Below, in pieces: positions 55,869-63,395 of a DNA stretch of 64,000 nt. Numbering within the stretch: position 1 is the first letter of the stretch; every line of letters begins with the position of its first letter. The stretch is taken from positions 1 through 64,000 of the forward strand of contig NZ_JBHTDD010000011.1 of NCBI RefSeq assembly GCF_042666615.1. The letters run 5' to 3'. Position numbers and translations under genes: made by a program. Under the pieces are notes generated by a model. It worked only from the letters and a program-made list of their open reading frames with translations, was not told the DNA's origin and ran no database searches. The stretch comes from KBS50 sp042666615 (GTDB lineage: Bacteria; Actinomycetota; Actinomycetes; Mycobacteriales; Micromonosporaceae).

Positions 55869-57050
55869 ATGCCTCTGCCGCTCTATCTGCTTGCCCTGGC
55901 GGTCTTCGCCATGGGCACCTCGGAGTTCATGCTCGCCGGCCTGGTGCCGGACATCGCCGCAAGCCTCGATGTGTCGGTCGCGGCCGCCGGGCTGCTGACT
56001 TCGGCGTTCGCTGTCGGAATGCTTGTCGGCGCGCCGCTGATGGCGGCACTCGCGCGCCAGTGGCCTGCCCGCGCCAGCCTGCTGAGCTTCGTGCTGGTCT
56101 TCGCCGTGGCCCATGTCGTGGGTGCCGTTACGACGAGTTTCACGGTTCTGCTTGTCACCCGGGTCATCGCTGCCCTGGCCAACGCGGGCTTCCTGGCCGT
56201 GGCACTGAGCACGACGACCACCCTCGTCCCACCCAATCAGAAAGGGCGTGCGCTGGCGGTGCTGCTCTCGGGAACGACGGTTGCCACCATCGCTGGGGTT
56301 CCCGGCGGAGCGGTACTCGGCTCGCTGTTCACCTGGCGAGCAACCTTCTGGGCGATCGCACTGCTCTGCCTTCCGGCTGCCGTCGGCATCGTCAAGGGCA
56401 TCGCGGCACCACCCGGAAGGACCGATCAGGGCACTCCGGCAGGGTCCTCCCTGCGGGCCGAGATCGCCCAGCTCGCGAGGCCGAGGCTGGTCCTTGTCAT
56501 GCTGCTCGGTGCCCTTGTCAACGCTGCCACCTTCGCCACGTTCACATTCCTGGCACCGATCGTGACTGACACCGCCGGCCTGGGTGAACTGTGGGTCTCG
56601 GTCGTGCTGGTGCTCTTCGGCGTGGGGTCCTTCGTCGGCGTCATCCTCGCGGGACGGCTCTCCGATCATCATCCCGGCATCGTGATCGCGGTCGGTGGCC
56701 CGTCGCTGTTGCTCGGCTGGATCGCTTTGGCGACCCTGGCTTCCCAACCGGTGGCGCTTCTGCTCCTCGTATTCGTCCAGGGCACACTGGCCTTCGCGGT
56801 GGGCAGCACCCTGATCTCCCGGGTGCTCTATGAGGCGGCGGACGCCCGCACCATGGGAGGGTCGTATGCGACCGCGGCGCTCAACATCGGTGCTGCTGGC
56901 GGCCCTGCCGTGGCGGCTACGACGCTCGGCGCCGATGCTGGCGCCGTCGGGCCGGTGTGGGTCAGCGGACTCCTGGTGGCGGTCGCACTGATCATCGCAC
57001 TGCCGCTTCGGCGATACATCACACCCCGCATCGGTGCGGCGATCCGATGA
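55869..57050 (+). CDS. MFS drug exporter, Cmx/CmrA chloramphenicol-efflux type
   Basis: A 393-residue, 12-span transporter: MPLPLYLLALAVFAMGTSEF, MLAGLVPDIAASLDVSVAAA, GLLTSAFAVGMLVGAPLMAA, VTRVIAALANAGFLAVALST, KGRALAVLLSGTTVATIAGV and PGGAVLGSLFTWRATFWAIA (motif C-like GxxxGPxxGG variant). The TSEFMLAGLVPDIA opening is characteristic of Cmx/CmrA chloramphenicol exporters of actinobacteria. Proton-driven efflux of amphenicols is the expected activity; other substrates are possible. ATG 55869 is chosen over the adjacent GTG 55866. Confidence 0.88.
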   Translation: MPLPLYLLALAVFAMGTSEFMLAGLVPDIAASLDVSVAAAGLLTSAFAVGMLVGAPLMAALARQWPARASLLSFVLVFAVAHVVGAVTTSFTVLLVTRVIAALANAGFLAVALSTTTTLVPPNQKGRALAVLLSGTTVATIAGVPGGAVLGSLFTWRATFWAIALLCLPAAVGIVKGIAAPPGRTDQGTPAGSSLRAEIAQLARPRLVLVMLLGALVNAATFATFTFLAPIVTDTAGLGELWVSVVLVLFGVGSFVGVILAGRLSDHHPGIVIAVGGPSLLLGWIALATLASQPVALLLLVFVQGTLAFAVGSTLISRVLYEAADARTMGGSYATAALNIGAAGGPAVAATTLGADAGAVGPVWVSGLLVAVALIIALPLRRYITPRIGAAIR

Positions 57051-57126
57051 CCCTCGGGTGTGACCGGCGCCGTTGCCGGCGGGCCGAGACCCTAACGGCT
57101 TACTCTCTCCGAGCCCGCGGGCGACC

Positions 57127-57138
57127 GATAATGGCCGC
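57127..57138 (+). promoter_or_regulatory. leaderless promoter -10 (GATAAT)
   Basis: GATAAT at 57127-57132 lies 6 nt before ATG 57139, leaving no room for a ribosome-binding site. Confidence 0.45.
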
Positions 57139-57945
57139 ATGAGGACCCGACGTCCGGCTACCCGGACTGCGTGGATGGCCGGCTCAGTCACAGTTCTGTT
57201 GGTGCTCGTCGCGGTCCTCCTCCGAGAGGACCTGCTCCCCTCGTGGACCCGCCTGGACGCCTGGGGTGGTTGGCGATGGGTCGAGCGGGTGAGCTGGATG
57301 GCGGCCATGCTCTCCATTCCGATATCGCTCGTTGTCGCGTCGAGAGGCCAGCGGGCGGAACGTGGGATGACCGCCCCACCCGCGAACAGCCAACCGCGGA
57401 CGCCGTCAGCCTCCGGTTCACGGCCACCTCCGGCACCGTCCGCACCACCCACTGATCAACGGATCCGGACGGTGGTACGCCGGATGGCCCCGAACCTTGG
57501 ACTGCGACTGGTCGAGGATCTCCGGAGTTGGGAACTGGCCACCATCAAGGAGCGAATTCCGCTGCAACGTGGCGAGGAGATTCTCGCTGTCGCTTCGGAG
57601 ATCCCTCCCCGGACGTACGCCAAGGCGGCGTGGGACCTGGTGACGAACCCACGCCCCGCTGCGGACGTGGTGGTGCTGACCACGCGGGGCCTGCGGACGG
57701 CGCCTGCCCGAACCGGCAAGGACAGCCAGCCGGCCTGGGTGCCCTACCCGGAGCTTCCGGCGACGGAGTTCGACGTCGTGCCCCGTCACCAACGCAGCCA
57801 CACCCCGGTCGGGGTGGGTGGGATCACCAGCACCCGGGAAATCCACCTCGTCTACCTGGTAGGAGACGGAGTACGGTCCTATCTGCCGGTCGCCCGGAGC
57901 CGGTTGGACAACTGGCGTGCGTTCATCCGGGAGGTGGCGAGCTGA
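57139..57945 (+). CDS. membrane-anchored hypothetical protein
   Basis: A 268-residue protein with two N-terminal membrane segments (WMAGSVTVLLVLVAVLLRED, WMAAMLSIPISLVVASRGQR), a Pro/Ser-rich linker (residues 75-105, TAPPANSQPRTPSASGSRPP) and a soluble domain. The soluble part has a helical start (VVRRMAPNLGLRLVEDLRSW) and beta-rich end: VVVLTTRGLRTAPARTGKDS, VPYPELPATEFDVVPRHQRS, REIHLVYLVGDGVRSYLPVA. This last part resembles a PH-like domain (TxxGLR, WVPY, an ending W-x-x-F-I-R). Function unknown. Confidence 0.65.
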   Translation: MRTRRPATRTAWMAGSVTVLLVLVAVLLREDLLPSWTRLDAWGGWRWVERVSWMAAMLSIPISLVVASRGQRAERGMTAPPANSQPRTPSASGSRPPPAPSAPPTDQRIRTVVRRMAPNLGLRLVEDLRSWELATIKERIPLQRGEEILAVASEIPPRTYAKAAWDLVTNPRPAADVVVLTTRGLRTAPARTGKDSQPAWVPYPELPATEFDVVPRHQRSHTPVGVGGITSTREIHLVYLVGDGVRSYLPVARSRLDNWRAFIREVAS

Positions 57946-57960
57946 GCCATCGCCCATTCC

Positions 57961-58962
57961 TCAAGAATCGGCCCTGGACCTGTCCACCGCGCGTTGGTAG
58001 CGGTCGGCGACTGCCTGGAGCAGAGGCACCAGCGCCGCTGGCGATTCGACGGTGAAGTCGAAGCGCAGCATGCCGACGTAGGCGGCGATGGTGTCGAGGC
58101 TGTCGGCGCCCGTGAAGAGATCGCACGAGTCACTCGATCGGGGCTCCACGACGCCGACGGCGGGGTGAATGCGGTCGAGCACGTCGACGGCCGGGGCGTG
58201 TACGTGCAGGCGGGCGCGGACGGTCCAGCCGGTGATCGCCACGGTTCGCATGAGGAAAGCGACCATGTCCCCGCCGGGCACGGACGCGGGTTCGGTGACG
58301 CGGCGGCCGGTGCGCATACGCAGGTCCATCAGGTCGACGCGGTAGGCATCCCAATCGTCGCGGTCGACGTCGCGGGCGACGAGGTACCACCGACGCTGCC
58401 AGTGGAAGAGGCGGCGGGGCTCGACGAGCACCGGGATGACCGGCTCGGCATGGTCCTCCGCGACGGCCATTGCGTAGTCGAAGCGCAGCAGCTCACGGTC
58501 GGCGATGGCCGCCGCGATCGTCCGCAGTCGGTCCGCTGGCACCTGCGGGTCGGGTGCGTCGGTGTCGGTGTTCTCGGGCGCCCGTTCAATCGTCGACCCG
58601 AGGGCGTCGAATCTGCCCCGTAGCCGTGCGGGTAGTACCTGCTCGAGCTTCTTCAAGGCTCGGGAGCTGCTTTCGGCCAGGCCGGTGATGCCGAAGCCTG
58701 CCCGCAGCCCAACCGCGACCGCCACGGCCTCCTCGTCGTCCAGCAGCAGCGGTGGTAGCCGCCCGCCTGCTCCCAGCCGGTACCCGCCGCGGCCGCCGCG
58801 TTCGCCCCGCACCGGGTAGCCGAGCGCCCGTAGCCGCCTGACGTCCGCACGCACCGTGCGGGTCGTGACGTCGAGCCGGTTGGCCAGTTCGGGTGCCGAC
58901 CAGGATGGTCGGGTGCCGAGCAGGGTGAGGAGTTCGAGGAGTCGTTGCGCCGCTTCCGCCAC
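57961..58962 (-). CDS. WYL-domain (YafY/DeoR-like) transcriptional regulator
   Basis: The N-terminal HTH_11 is clear: AEAAQRLLELLTLLGTRPSW, then SAPELANRLDVTTRTVRADV and RRLRALGYPVRGERGGRGGY. A WYL-type sensor follows (LLRFDYAMAVAEDHAEPVIP, EPRRLFHWQRRWYLVARDVD with the R-W-Y-L core, DDWDAYRVDLM) and a WCX extension ends the 333 residues. It is divergent from the epoxide hydrolase with 71 bp between starts, where two inverted repeats lie. Control of that gene and of itself is the likely role. Confidence 0.92.
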   Translation of the reverse strand: MAEAAQRLLELLTLLGTRPSWSAPELANRLDVTTRTVRADVRRLRALGYPVRGERGGRGGYRLGAGGRLPPLLLDDEEAVAVAVGLRAGFGITGLAESSSRALKKLEQVLPARLRGRFDALGSTIERAPENTDTDAPDPQVPADRLRTIAAAIADRELLRFDYAMAVAEDHAEPVIPVLVEPRRLFHWQRRWYLVARDVDRDDWDAYRVDLMDLRMRTGRRVTEPASVPGGDMVAFLMRTVAITGWTVRARLHVHAPAVDVLDRIHPAVGVVEPRSSDSCDLFTGADSLDTIAAYVGMLRFDFTVESPAALVPLLQAVADRYQRAVDRSRADS

Positions 58963-58975
58963 GCCGCCGACCCTC

Positions 58976-59012
58976 TCACAATGTGATCGGCAATAGGAAG
59001 CATCCGTTCCTA
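58976..59012. promoter_or_regulatory. two inverted repeats in the WYL regulator/epoxide hydrolase gap
   Basis: TCACA-A-TGTGA at 58976-58986 and TAGGAA-GCATCCG-TTCCTA at 58994-59012 are perfect inverted repeats. The second overlaps the expected -35 region of the hydrolase promoter, whose -10 TAGGGT (59022-59027) lies 6 nt before ATG 59034. Likely operators of the WYL regulator. Confidence 0.55.
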
Positions 59013-59033
59013 ATGCTTATCTAGGGTTGGGTC

Positions 59034-60179
59034 ATGACCACGAACCAGCAGGCCACCGTCCCGACCCTTACCGTCGAGCCGTTCACCGTCGCCGTCAGCG
59101 ACGCCGACCTCGCCGATCTGCGTGACCGCCTCGACCGGACCCGCTTCGCGCCTGCCGCCCCCGGGGATGACTGGGCCTATGGCACGCCGGTCTCCTACCT
59201 GCGGGACGCCGTCCGCGCCTGGCGAGAGTTCGACTGGCGTGCCGTTGAGCGTCGAATCAACGCGGTCCCCCATTTCATGACCGAGATCGAGGGCCAGCCG
59301 ATCCACTTCATCCACGTGCGTTCGCCGCACCCCGAGGCGACCCCGCTGCTGCTGGCGCACACCTATCCCGGCTCCAGCGTCGACTACCTCGGCCTGATCG
59401 ACCGGCTCGTTGATCCGGTCGCCCACGGCGGGCGGCCGGAGGACGCCTTCGACGTCGTGGTGCCCGACGCCCCCGGCTTCGGATGGTCAGGGCCGGTCAC
59501 CGAAGCCGGCTGGCCGACCGCCCGGATCGCCCGGGTGTACGACACCCTGATGCGCGGCCTGGGCTACGGCAGCTACGGCGTACACGGCTCGGACCACGGC
59601 GCGATGGTCGCCCGCGAACTCGGCCTGCTGGAGCCCGAGGGCTTCCTCGGTCTGCACGTGCTGCAACTGTTCTCCTTCCCCTCGGGGGACCCGAGCGAGT
59701 TCGAGCGCCTCGAACCGCAGGACTACGCCGGCCTGGAGCACATGCGGTGGTTCCAGTCGGTCGGCGGCTACAACACCATGAACGCCTCGCGCCCGCAGAC
59801 CATCGGAGCCGCGCTCAGCGACTCACCGGTGGGCCTGCTGGCCTACTCCGAGCTTTTCGAAAGCTTCGGCAATGGCACCTCGCTGGTGCCGCTCGACACG
59901 ATTCTGACGGAGGCCAGCGTGGCATGGTTCGCCAATGCCGCCGCAACCATGGCGCGAACCTACTACGACGACGCTCGCGTCAAGGCCGAGCCGCAGGTCA
60001 ACCACGCGCGGACGGGGGTGAGCGTCTTCGCCGACGACTTCCAGACCATCCGAACCTTCGCCGAGCGCGACAACGACAACATCGTGCAGTGGACCCACCA
60101 CGAGCGCGGCGGACACTTCGCGGCGCTGGAGGTGCCCGAGTTGGTCGCCACCGACCTGGCCACCTTCTTCCGGAACTGA
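59034..60179 (+). CDS. epoxide hydrolase (alpha/beta hydrolase with EHN domain)
   Basis: A 381-residue protein. The N-terminal EHN domain is typical (VEPFTVAVSDADLADLRDRL, DRTRFAP, DWRAVERRINAVPHFMTEIE). The alpha/beta core has LLLAHTYPGSSVDYLGLIDR (HTYPGS in place of the usual HGWPGS oxyanion loop), VVVPDAPGFGWSGPVTEAGW (DxPGFG-S), YGSYGVHGSDHGAMVARELG with nucleophile Asp in GSDHG, and WTHHERGGHFAALEVPELVA with the catalytic His in GGHFAALE. It opens epoxides by water attack in the cytoplasm. The transcript is probably leaderless. Confidence 0.93.
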   Translation: MTTNQQATVPTLTVEPFTVAVSDADLADLRDRLDRTRFAPAAPGDDWAYGTPVSYLRDAVRAWREFDWRAVERRINAVPHFMTEIEGQPIHFIHVRSPHPEATPLLLAHTYPGSSVDYLGLIDRLVDPVAHGGRPEDAFDVVVPDAPGFGWSGPVTEAGWPTARIARVYDTLMRGLGYGSYGVHGSDHGAMVARELGLLEPEGFLGLHVLQLFSFPSGDPSEFERLEPQDYAGLEHMRWFQSVGGYNTMNASRPQTIGAALSDSPVGLLAYSELFESFGNGTSLVPLDTILTEASVAWFANAAATMARTYYDDARVKAEPQVNHARTGVSVFADDFQTIRTFAERDNDNIVQWTHHERGGHFAALEVPELVATDLATFFRN

Positions 60180-60194
60180 CCGACAACCGATCGA

Positions 60195-60257
60195 CGTCCG
60201 GTGCCCGTTCTTCGGGCACCGGACGCGCGTTACGTCCCGTGTCGGGACGTAACGCGC
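60195..60257. terminator. back-to-back bidirectional terminators
   Basis: A 13-bp perfect stem (60195-60207 with 60213-60225, loop TTCTT) runs directly into a 15-bp perfect stem (60225-60239 with 60243-60257, loop TGT). They separate the convergent epoxide hydrolase and ArsR genes. Confidence 0.9.
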
Positions 60258-60299
60258 CAGGACGGTCTCTGGCGCCTGCGTGTCGGCCGGCACCTCCGC

Positions 60300-61277
60300 C
60301 TATTGGCCGACGAGCTGATCGCCCAGCGGACTGCGGCGGTACAGCACGTGCCGCCCGTCCCGGGCGCGGGTGATCAGGCCCGTCGCGTTCAGCACCCGGA
60401 GGTGTTGCGACACGGCGCTGGGCGTCACCCGGAGCCGGCGCGCGATCTCGACCGTCGCCAGCGGCTCGTCGAGGAACCCGAGCAGGCGTGCCTTCGGCGT
60501 CCCGACCAGAGCGGCGAGGCTGGTCACGTCGGTGGTCGGCGACGGGGCCCAGAGCGTCGCCACCCCACGACAGGGGTAGGTAAGCACCGGTGGTTCCGCC
60601 GGCCAGAGTGGCGGGGTGGGCTTGTGCGCGAACACGGACGGCAGCAAGAGCAGCCCTCGGCCGGACGCCACCACGCGGTGCCGTCCGATCATCTTGTCGA
60701 TGTGCAGTACCCCGTTGTGCCAGCGCAGGTTGGGGTGCATGTCGGCGAAGAGCAGGCGCGCGCCGCCCACGGCCAGCTGCCGAGCGCGGTACGTCATGTC
60801 GGCCTCCAACACGAGGCGCAGTTGCGGCCAGGACGGCCTGATCGCTACGTCCCAGTAGCGGTGTAGGTGGTCGCAGACCGTGTCGCGGAGCGTGTGGACC
60901 GGCCCGTCGTCGGCGGCGGTCATGTCCCGCAGGACCTCCGGAAGTCGGTGACGGGGATACGCCGCGAGCACGTCCCGGCGCACGACCTCCGCCGGCGTCT
61001 GGCGTACGACGGCCAGTTCCTCCTCGAAGGTAGCGGCGAAGCTCGTCGGACGGGGTGTCAGGAAGTCCGGAATGGCGCGGTCCGGCCCGACCAGCGAGGT
61101 CAGCAGATCGGTGCTGGACGGGTCGAGCCTGGCCCGTACCGACCGGCGCCAAGGCAGGTGCAACGCGTACAGGCCAGGCTCGCGGAGCACCCGGAGGCTG
61201 AGCGCGGTCTCCTCGATCGGGGAGATGGCGAACCGGGTGTCCGCGAGGTCTTCGACACCGAGCTCAAAGCTGATCAT
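60300..61277 (-). CDS. ArsR-family regulator with large N-terminal sensor domain
   Basis: The 325-residue product has its wHTH at the C-terminus: LAALVGTPKARLLGFLDEPL, then ATVEIARRLRVTPSAVSQHL and RVLNATGLITRARDGRHVLY. The N-terminal 230 residues (FELGVEDLADTRFAISPIEE, YALHLPWRRSVRARLDPSST, LLFADMHPNLRWHNGVLHID) are the sensor module of the DUF5937-type ArsR relatives. The start is ATG 61277; the frame is open further upstream into AT-rich promoter sequence. An inverted repeat ATGTAG-N7-CTACAT covers the start codon. It is divergent from the SDR-MFS pair. Confidence 0.88.
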   Translation of the reverse strand: MISFELGVEDLADTRFAISPIEETALSLRVLREPGLYALHLPWRRSVRARLDPSSTDLLTSLVGPDRAIPDFLTPRPTSFAATFEEELAVVRQTPAEVVRRDVLAAYPRHRLPEVLRDMTAADDGPVHTLRDTVCDHLHRYWDVAIRPSWPQLRLVLEADMTYRARQLAVGGARLLFADMHPNLRWHNGVLHIDKMIGRHRVVASGRGLLLLPSVFAHKPTPPLWPAEPPVLTYPCRGVATLWAPSPTTDVTSLAALVGTPKARLLGFLDEPLATVEIARRLRVTPSAVSQHLRVLNATGLITRARDGRHVLYRRSPLGDQLVGQ

Positions 61278-61294
61278 GTAGCTATAGACTACAT
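61276..61294 (-). promoter_or_regulatory. operator overlapping the ArsR start codon
   Basis: ATGTAG-CTATAGA-CTACAT is a perfect 6-bp inverted repeat whose outer bases include the ArsR start codon on the minus strand. TAGTCT within it could be the -10 of a leaderless transcript, so binding would shut off the gene. Confidence 0.5.
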
Positions 61295-61334
61295 TGTTTT
61301 GGCGATCGTCGACCCGTGCCGTGGACTTTCCGTC

Positions 61335-62123
61335 ATGACACACCAGAGCAACTGGGCAGATCAGGCCGATCAGCAGCGCACCGCGATCGTCACGGGTGCG
61401 GCCCGTGGTATCGGCGCCGGGGTAGCCAAGCGCCTGGCGCGTGACGGCCTCGCGGTGGCCGTGATCGACCTTGCCGAGGAAGACTGCGCCGGCACCGTGG
61501 ATGCCATCGCTAGCGCCGGCGGAACGGCGGCGGCGTTCGCCGCCGACGTCAACGACGAGACGGCCGTGGCCACCGCCCTCGCCCGGATCGTCGCCAGGTT
61601 GGGACCACCCACGGTGCTGGTCAACAACGCCGGCATCGGCGGCCCCAACGCCGGGGTCGAGGAGACGAGCACCGAGCAGTGGGACGCGGTCACGGGGGTC
61701 AGCCTGCGGGGGGCGTTCTTCCTGACCCGAGCCGTGACCCCCTACATGATCGCGGCCGGCTGGGGACGGATCGTCAACATGTCGAGCATCTCCGCCCTCG
61801 GCGACTCGGGCCGCGTCGACTACGCCGCCGCCAAGGCCGGTCTACTCGGCTTCACCAAGTCGCTCGCGCTGCAGCTCGGGCGGCACGGCGTGACGGCGAA
61901 CGCCATCGGCCCGGGCTTCGTGGTCAGCGAGATGACCAGGATCGGTGCCCAACGTCGGGGTCGCAGCTTCGAGGAGCACCAGCGGATCGTGGCGGAGACG
62001 ATTCCGGTAGGCCGGGTCGGCCTGCCCGAGGACATCGGGCACACCGCGTCATACCTTGTCAGCCCCGAGGCCGGATACGTCTCCGGCCAGGTCATCTACG
62101 TAGCCGGCGGACCGGTGGACTGA
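61335..62123 (+). CDS. short-chain dehydrogenase/reductase (FabG-like)
   Basis: A 262-residue classical SDR: TAIVTGAARGIGAGVAKRLA (TGxxxGIG), AVIDLAEEDCAGTVDAIASA (Asp after beta-2, favouring NADH), TVLVNNAGIGGPNAGVEETS (NNAG), GRIVNMSSISALGDSGRVDY with catalytic Ser, then YAAAKAGLLGFTKSLALQLG (YxxxK) and NAIGPGFVVSEMT (PG motif). Its 15-residue N-terminal lead is Gln/Asp-rich. It acts in the cytosol on a keto or hydroxy substrate. The MFS gene follows after 33 nt, suggesting a modify-or-export operon controlled by the divergent ArsR. Confidence 0.92.
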   Translation: MTHQSNWADQADQQRTAIVTGAARGIGAGVAKRLARDGLAVAVIDLAEEDCAGTVDAIASAGGTAAAFAADVNDETAVATALARIVARLGPPTVLVNNAGIGGPNAGVEETSTEQWDAVTGVSLRGAFFLTRAVTPYMIAAGWGRIVNMSSISALGDSGRVDYAAAKAGLLGFTKSLALQLGRHGVTANAIGPGFVVSEMTRIGAQRRGRSFEEHQRIVAETIPVGRVGLPEDIGHTASYLVSPEAGYVSGQVIYVAGGPVD

Positions 62124-62156
62124 CGTGATCGCCGCTTCCGGACGGGCGGCGCGCCG

Positions 62157-63395
62157 GTGAGCCGGCGGTTGCTGCTGCTGCTCACCATCACCTGCGGGGT
62201 CGCCGTCGGCAACGTCTACTTTCCACAGACGATTGGTCCGTTGGTCGCCTCCGGCCTGCGCGTCGACCCGGAGTCCGCGACGTCCGTGGTCACCGCCGTA
62301 CAGCTCGGTTACACCGCCGGGATTTTCCTGCTGGTACCGCTCGGCGACCGGCTTCCGTACCGTCCGCTTGTCGTCGTCCTGCTCGGCCTGACCGGGCTCG
62401 GCCTGCTCGCCGCGGGCCTAGCTCCCGGACTGCGGCTGCTCGTCGCGGCGAACGCCCTGGTTGGAATCGCGACAGTGGTCGCGCCGATCATCGGCCCAAT
62501 GGCGGCCGGCCTGGTCGCCGACGACAAGCGTGGCGTGGTCAGCGGCACCCTACTGAGCGGCTCGCTCGGTGGCATGCTGCTGTCCCGCACGGTCGCCGGA
62601 ACCCTCGGCGAATGGCTGGGCTGGCGCGCCCCATACCTGGCGGCTGGGGCATCCGTGCTGTTCATCGCGGTCGTCATGGCCCGCGTCCTGCCGACCACAC
62701 AACCGTCCTCCGGGCAGCGGTATCTGGCGTTGCTGGCCGAGCCGTTGCGGTTACTGCGAGTCGAGCCCGACCTGCGCCGCTCCTGCTACTACCAGGCGAC
62801 GGTGTTCGCCGGTTTCTCGGCCGTGTGGACCACCGTCGCGCTGCTGCTGACCGGTCCGACGTACCGCATGGGTGCGTCGGCGGTGGGGATGCTCGCCCTG
62901 GTCAACGCGGGCACCATGCTCTGCACCCCGATCGCGGGACGCCAGGTGGACCGTCGCGGCGCCGACCGGGTCAACCTGGTCTGCCTGCTCGGGGTCCTCG
63001 CCTCGGCGGCGGTCCTCGCGTTCGGCGGCCTGGGCGGCGCGACGGGCCTCGCCGTCCTGGTGCTGGGCACCCTGCTGCTGGACATCGCGATGCAGTCCGG
63101 CATGGTCGCCAACCAGGTACGGATCTACGCCCTGCGCCCCGAGGTCCGGAGCAGGCTCAACACCGCCTACATGACGTGCGCCTACCTCGGGGGCAGCGTG
63201 GGTTCCTGGCTCGGTGTGCAAACCTATGCCCGGTTCGAGTGGTCGGGCGTGTGCGGACTACTGGTGTTGCTCGCCGCCGTGGCTCTGGTCCGGCACCTGG
63301 CGGGGGAAATGCCGGCATCCGGTACGACGCGTCAGGCGGATGCTCGCCATACGACGGGGGAGGGGAGCAGGAGCCCGCGCTGCGGGATCGGTTGA
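62157..63395 (+). CDS. MFS transporter (YnfM/arabinose-efflux type)
   Basis: GTG 62157 starts a 412-residue, 12-span protein: LLLLLTITCGVAVGNVYFPQ, TIGPLVASGLRVDPESATSV, VQLGYTAGIFLLVPLGDRLP (motif A-like LGDRLPYRP), IATVVAPIIGPMAAGLVADD (motif C region), KRGVVSGTLLSGSLGGMLLS and LARTVAG-like repeats. It is the multidrug/arabinose-efflux branch with NVYFPQ near the start. The last 64 nt overlap the convergent LacI gene, and the hydrophilic tail after residue 385 is probably not conserved. Confidence 0.88.
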   Translation: MSRRLLLLLTITCGVAVGNVYFPQTIGPLVASGLRVDPESATSVVTAVQLGYTAGIFLLVPLGDRLPYRPLVVVLLGLTGLGLLAAGLAPGLRLLVAANALVGIATVVAPIIGPMAAGLVADDKRGVVSGTLLSGSLGGMLLSRTVAGTLGEWLGWRAPYLAAGASVLFIAVVMARVLPTTQPSSGQRYLALLAEPLRLLRVEPDLRRSCYYQATVFAGFSAVWTTVALLLTGPTYRMGASAVGMLALVNAGTMLCTPIAGRQVDRRGADRVNLVCLLGVLASAAVLAFGGLGGATGLAVLVLGTLLLDIAMQSGMVANQVRIYALRPEVRSRLNTAYMTCAYLGGSVGSWLGVQTYARFEWSGVCGLLVLLAAVALVRHLAGEMPASGTTRQADARHTTGEGSRSPRCGIG

